Source: Chloroflexota bacterium (GTDB lineage Bacteria; Chloroflexota; Dehalococcoidia; SM23-28-2; RBG-16-64-32). Taken from it: a stretch of DNA of 8,291 nt. The position numbers and the translations under genes are program-made. The stretch covers positions 1 to 8,291 of the forward strand of contig JADFTG010000040.1 of assembly GCA_022560365.1 (NCBI GenBank), in the 5' to 3' direction. Below, one piece after another: positions 6,319-8,291 of this stretch (position 1 is its first letter; each line of letters begins with the position of its first letter). The notes under the pieces were generated by a model, which searched no databases, had not been told where the DNA came from, and worked only from the letters and a program-made list of their open reading frames with translations.

Positions 6319-6337
6319 GACGCCCCGGAAGGGCGTC
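6319..6337 (-). terminator. Hairpin downstream of the NHL-thioredoxin gene, possible terminator
   Basis: A perfect 7-bp GC-rich stem (GACGCCC 6319-6325, 5-nt loop, GGGCGTC 6331-6337) begins 24 nt past the stop codon of the NHL gene. No T-run follows on either strand, so it may be a weak or Rho-assisted terminator, or an mRNA 3'-end stabiliser that lets some transcription continue into the transglycosylase gene. Confidence 0.4.
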
Positions 6338-6361
6338 CGTTACAGGTCGTGCCGATGGGCG

Positions 6362-8290
6362 TTACTGCGGCAGTTCGTATTCGATGACTGCTACCGTTGC
6401 GCCGCCGGCGACCACGGTGATGGGAAGTGCGAGATCGACCTTATCAATGAGGCAGACCGCCTCTTCACCCTTGCGGCAGTAGTAGACCTCGCCCGTGGCG
6501 CTGAGGATGGCCTGGCCGGTGGCGGCTTCGGCCCCGACCTGGAGTTCGACAGCAGTGTCGCTGACCTGGAACGTGAGGCCGTTCTCGGACGGGCTGAAGG
6601 CGTCGGCGTTGGAGGTGCTGAGCGTGAGGTGAGACTCGATCAGGTCGTTGAGTTGGTAGCCTGCTGGTGCGCTGAGCCGCAGCTCGATCGTATCGGCGTC
6701 GGGGCTAACTTCCTGAGCGGGCAGAGAGACCTTGATCGTGCGGCCCTGCGTGGTGCTAACGGCGACACCGAGGTTGGTGAGCGCGAGGGTGGAGACATCG
6801 CCGGAAGCAAGGTCGACGATGCGGACGGCGTGGTTGTTGGTGTCGGCGGCGTAGAGGAGGCCGCCGGCGGCGGCGATGCCTCCGGGCTCGGCGAAGGCGG
6901 CGCTGGCGGCATCGCCGTCGGCGTTGCCGGAAACGCCCGAGCCGGCGAAGGTGGTGACGGCCCCGGTCTCGGGATGGACGGTGCGTATCTTGTGGTTATA
7001 GGTGTCGGCGATGTAGAGGAGGCCGCCGGCGTAAGTGATGCCCTGAGGGTGCTCGAGCTGGGCGACGCCCGGCAGCCCGTCGGCGTCGCCGAAGTCGAAG
7101 AGGCCGGTACCGACGAGCGTCTGGACGAAGCCGCCGCCGTCGAGGGATAACTTGCGAACGGCGCTGGACTCGGGATCGACCCAGAAGAGGTACGACCCGT
7201 CGGTCGCGAGGCCGCTAGGCTGGGCGAGCGTGGCGGCAAGGCGCGGGCCGTCGTCGATGCCCTCGCGGCCGCTGCCGGCAAAGATGGTCAGCGTCCCGGC
7301 GGCCAGATCCATCGTCCAGATCTGGTGGGTGCCGGCCATACCCATGTAAAGGGTGTCGCCGACGAGCAGAAGTCCCCACGGCGAGGCCAGTTCGTTGTTC
7401 TTCGCCAGCGAGCCTGCCACAGGGTAGGCCATGGCGCGCGTGCCGTTGCCGGCGAGCGTCGTCACGGCGCCGCTGGCGAGATCGACCGCGCGCAGGGCAT
7501 GGTTGCGGGTGTCGGCGACGTAGAGCGTTCGCCCGTCGGCGGAGAGTTCGAGGCCGTGCGGCTGATTGAACTGAGCCTCGTCCGCGAAGCCGTCGCGCAG
7601 GCCCTGCTCGCCGTCCCCGATGGCGCGGTCAAGCCGGCCGTCCAGGCCGGCGACGAGGATGCGGTTGTTGCCAGAGTCGGCGATGAAGAGACGCCCGCCG
7701 TCCTCGTCGACGAGGACGGCTCCGGGGTGGCTGAGGAAGGCGGTGACGATCGGCTCGGCTTCGAGGTCAAGTGCGATGGGAGTGAGGTCGATCTGGTCGC
7801 TGAACTCGTCAATAAGCCGGGCGACAACGGGTTGAACGGCGGCGTAGACGCCCTCGCCGGAGCGGCTGCCGACGACGTTGCCCGCCGGGTCGATGACCAC
7901 GGTAGTAGGCCAAGCGTTGGCGCCATAGAGGTTCCAGATCACGAAGTCTGGGTCGTTGACGACTGCGTGGGCCAGGCCGAGACGGAGGACGGCCTCACGG
8001 ATGCTGTCGTCGTCGTGCTCGCGGTCGTACTTTCCGGAGTGGACGCCGATGACGACGAGGGCGTCGCCGAATTCTGCTTCGAGCTGCTTGAGGTCGGGAA
8101 CGATGTGCTGACAGTTGATGCAGCCGAGAGTCCAGAAATCGAGGACGATGACCTTGCCGCGCAGGTCCGCGACCGTGAGCGGCTCGCTGACGTTGAACCA
8201 GGTGTGGCCGCCGGGGAACTCAGGCGCGGCGATGGTGCCGGCGAGTGATTCGCTCGGGATGTCCAGACCTCCTTCGTCGGGCGAGCCAGA
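6362..8290 (-). CDS. NHLRC2-like thioredoxin-NHL propeller protein (N-terminus outside window)
   Basis: The frame is open through the window edge, giving 642 residues without a start; an internal GTG at 7942 lies in the middle of the thioredoxin fold and is not the real start. Visible residues about 20-160 form a TlpA/thioredoxin-like domain: LRGKVIVLDFWT, redox motif C57-I58-N59-C60 (8111-8122), VVIGVHSGKYDREHD and the cis-Pro loop AWPTTVVIDPAGN (P128). Six NHL repeats follow (about 187-500), each with a [LY]-x-AD-x-x-N-[HN]-x-[IV]-R-like core, for example FIADSGNNRI, YVADTRNHAL, YIADTYNHKI and YAADTNNHAV; blades 3 and 4 are more divergent. A C-terminal beta-rich domain (about 515-642) contains VYYC-x7-C (C605, C613). 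This order is that of animal NHLRC2 and its bacterial homologues. The substrate is unknown; a disulfide or peroxide-linked exported role is inferred. It precedes the transglycosylase gene. Confidence 0.9.
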   Translation of the reverse strand, partial: SGSPDEGGLDIPSESLAGTIAAPEFPGGHTWFNVSEPLTVADLRGKVIVLDFWTLGCINCQHIVPDLKQLEAEFGDALVVIGVHSGKYDREHDDDSIREAVLRLGLAHAVVNDPDFVIWNLYGANAWPTTVVIDPAGNVVGSRSGEGVYAAVQPVVARLIDEFSDQIDLTPIALDLEAEPIVTAFLSHPGAVLVDEDGGRLFIADSGNNRILVAGLDGRLDRAIGDGEQGLRDGFADEAQFNQPHGLELSADGRTLYVADTRNHALRAVDLASGAVTTLAGNGTRAMAYPVAGSLAKNNELASPWGLLLVGDTLYMGMAGTHQIWTMDLAAGTLTIFAGSGREGIDDGPRLAATLAQPSGLATDGSYLFWVDPESSAVRKLSLDGGGFVQTLVGTGLFDFGDADGLPGVAQLEHPQGITYAGGLLYIADTYNHKIRTVHPETGAVTTFAGSGVSGNADGDAASAAFAEPGGIAAAGGLLYAADTNNHAVRIVDLASGDVSTLALTNLGVAVSTTQGRTIKVSLPAQEVSPDADTIELRLSAPAGYQLNDLIESHLTLSTSNADAFSPSENGLTFQVSDTAVELQVGAEAATGQAILSATGEVYYCRKGEEAVCLIDKVDLALPITVVAGGATVAVIEYELPQ

Positions 8291-8291
8291 A

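Noticed and set aside
6299..7150. 283-codon + strand frame antisense to the NHL gene
   Set aside because: G/V/A/D/E-rich low-complexity mirror of the NHL repeats, with no ribosome binding site or family resemblance.
7940..7942. GTG as the start of the NHL gene (526-residue version)
   Set aside because: It falls between the redox CxxC and the cis-Pro loop of one thioredoxin domain; the frame stays open with homologous sequence to the window edge.
7325..8248. 307-codon + strand frame antisense to the thioredoxin and NHL region
   Set aside because: The opposite strand carries a conserved thioredoxin fold and NHL repeats across the same span.

Overview
The window is GC-rich (by eye about 60-65%), gene-dense bacterial DNA with short spacers and no tRNA, rRNA, CRISPR array, insertion sequence or phage gene that I can see. 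Gene content (bacterial Ku, a PE-Lig-Pol LigD, a COG2316-type HD protein, an NHLRC2-like thioredoxin/NHL protein) and a TTCGA...CTCAGGG-type palindromic intergenic repeat fit an uncultured, GC-rich soil or aquatic lineage. Chloroflexota is my best guess, but it is an inference; no marker gene is present.

Left part (1-4053): a non-homologous end-joining (NHEJ) locus. It begins with the last 37 codons of an ATP-dependent DNA ligase on the + strand, whose stop overlaps (ATGA) the start of a 64-residue two-helix membrane protein of unknown function. Facing it on the - strand are ku (3229-4053) and then ligD (319-3066), so two ligases flank the small membrane protein and Ku sits with the larger ligase. 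The roughly 160-bp gap between ku and ligD holds a nested palindromic element: an outer inverted repeat enclosing two imperfect tandem modules that each carry a hairpin.

Middle (4054-5418): a divergent intergenic region with a candidate promoter and a dyad in its spacer, then a probable two-gene + strand operon: a DUF2867-like protein and an HD-domain phosphohydrolase of the COG2316 type.

Right part (5456-8291): two - strand genes for envelope or exported proteins. The upstream gene, cut by the window edge, is a thioredoxin-fold + NHL propeller + C-terminal beta-domain protein closely resembling the animal NHLRC2 architecture (CINC redox motif, cis-Pro loop, six NHL repeats). A hairpin follows it, then a secreted lytic transglycosylase with two N-terminal LysM repeats and a C-terminal SLT domain.

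Functionally, Ku binds double-strand ends, LigD trims, fills and seals them, and the second ligase is a likely backup. The middle operon has no established link to repair. The right-hand pair belongs to cell-wall turnover and extracytoplasmic redox chemistry. No single new system is proven here; the best leads are the membrane protein coupled to the NHEJ ligase, the nested palindrome inside the ku-ligD pair, the DUF2867-HD pair and the bacterial NHLRC2 homologue.
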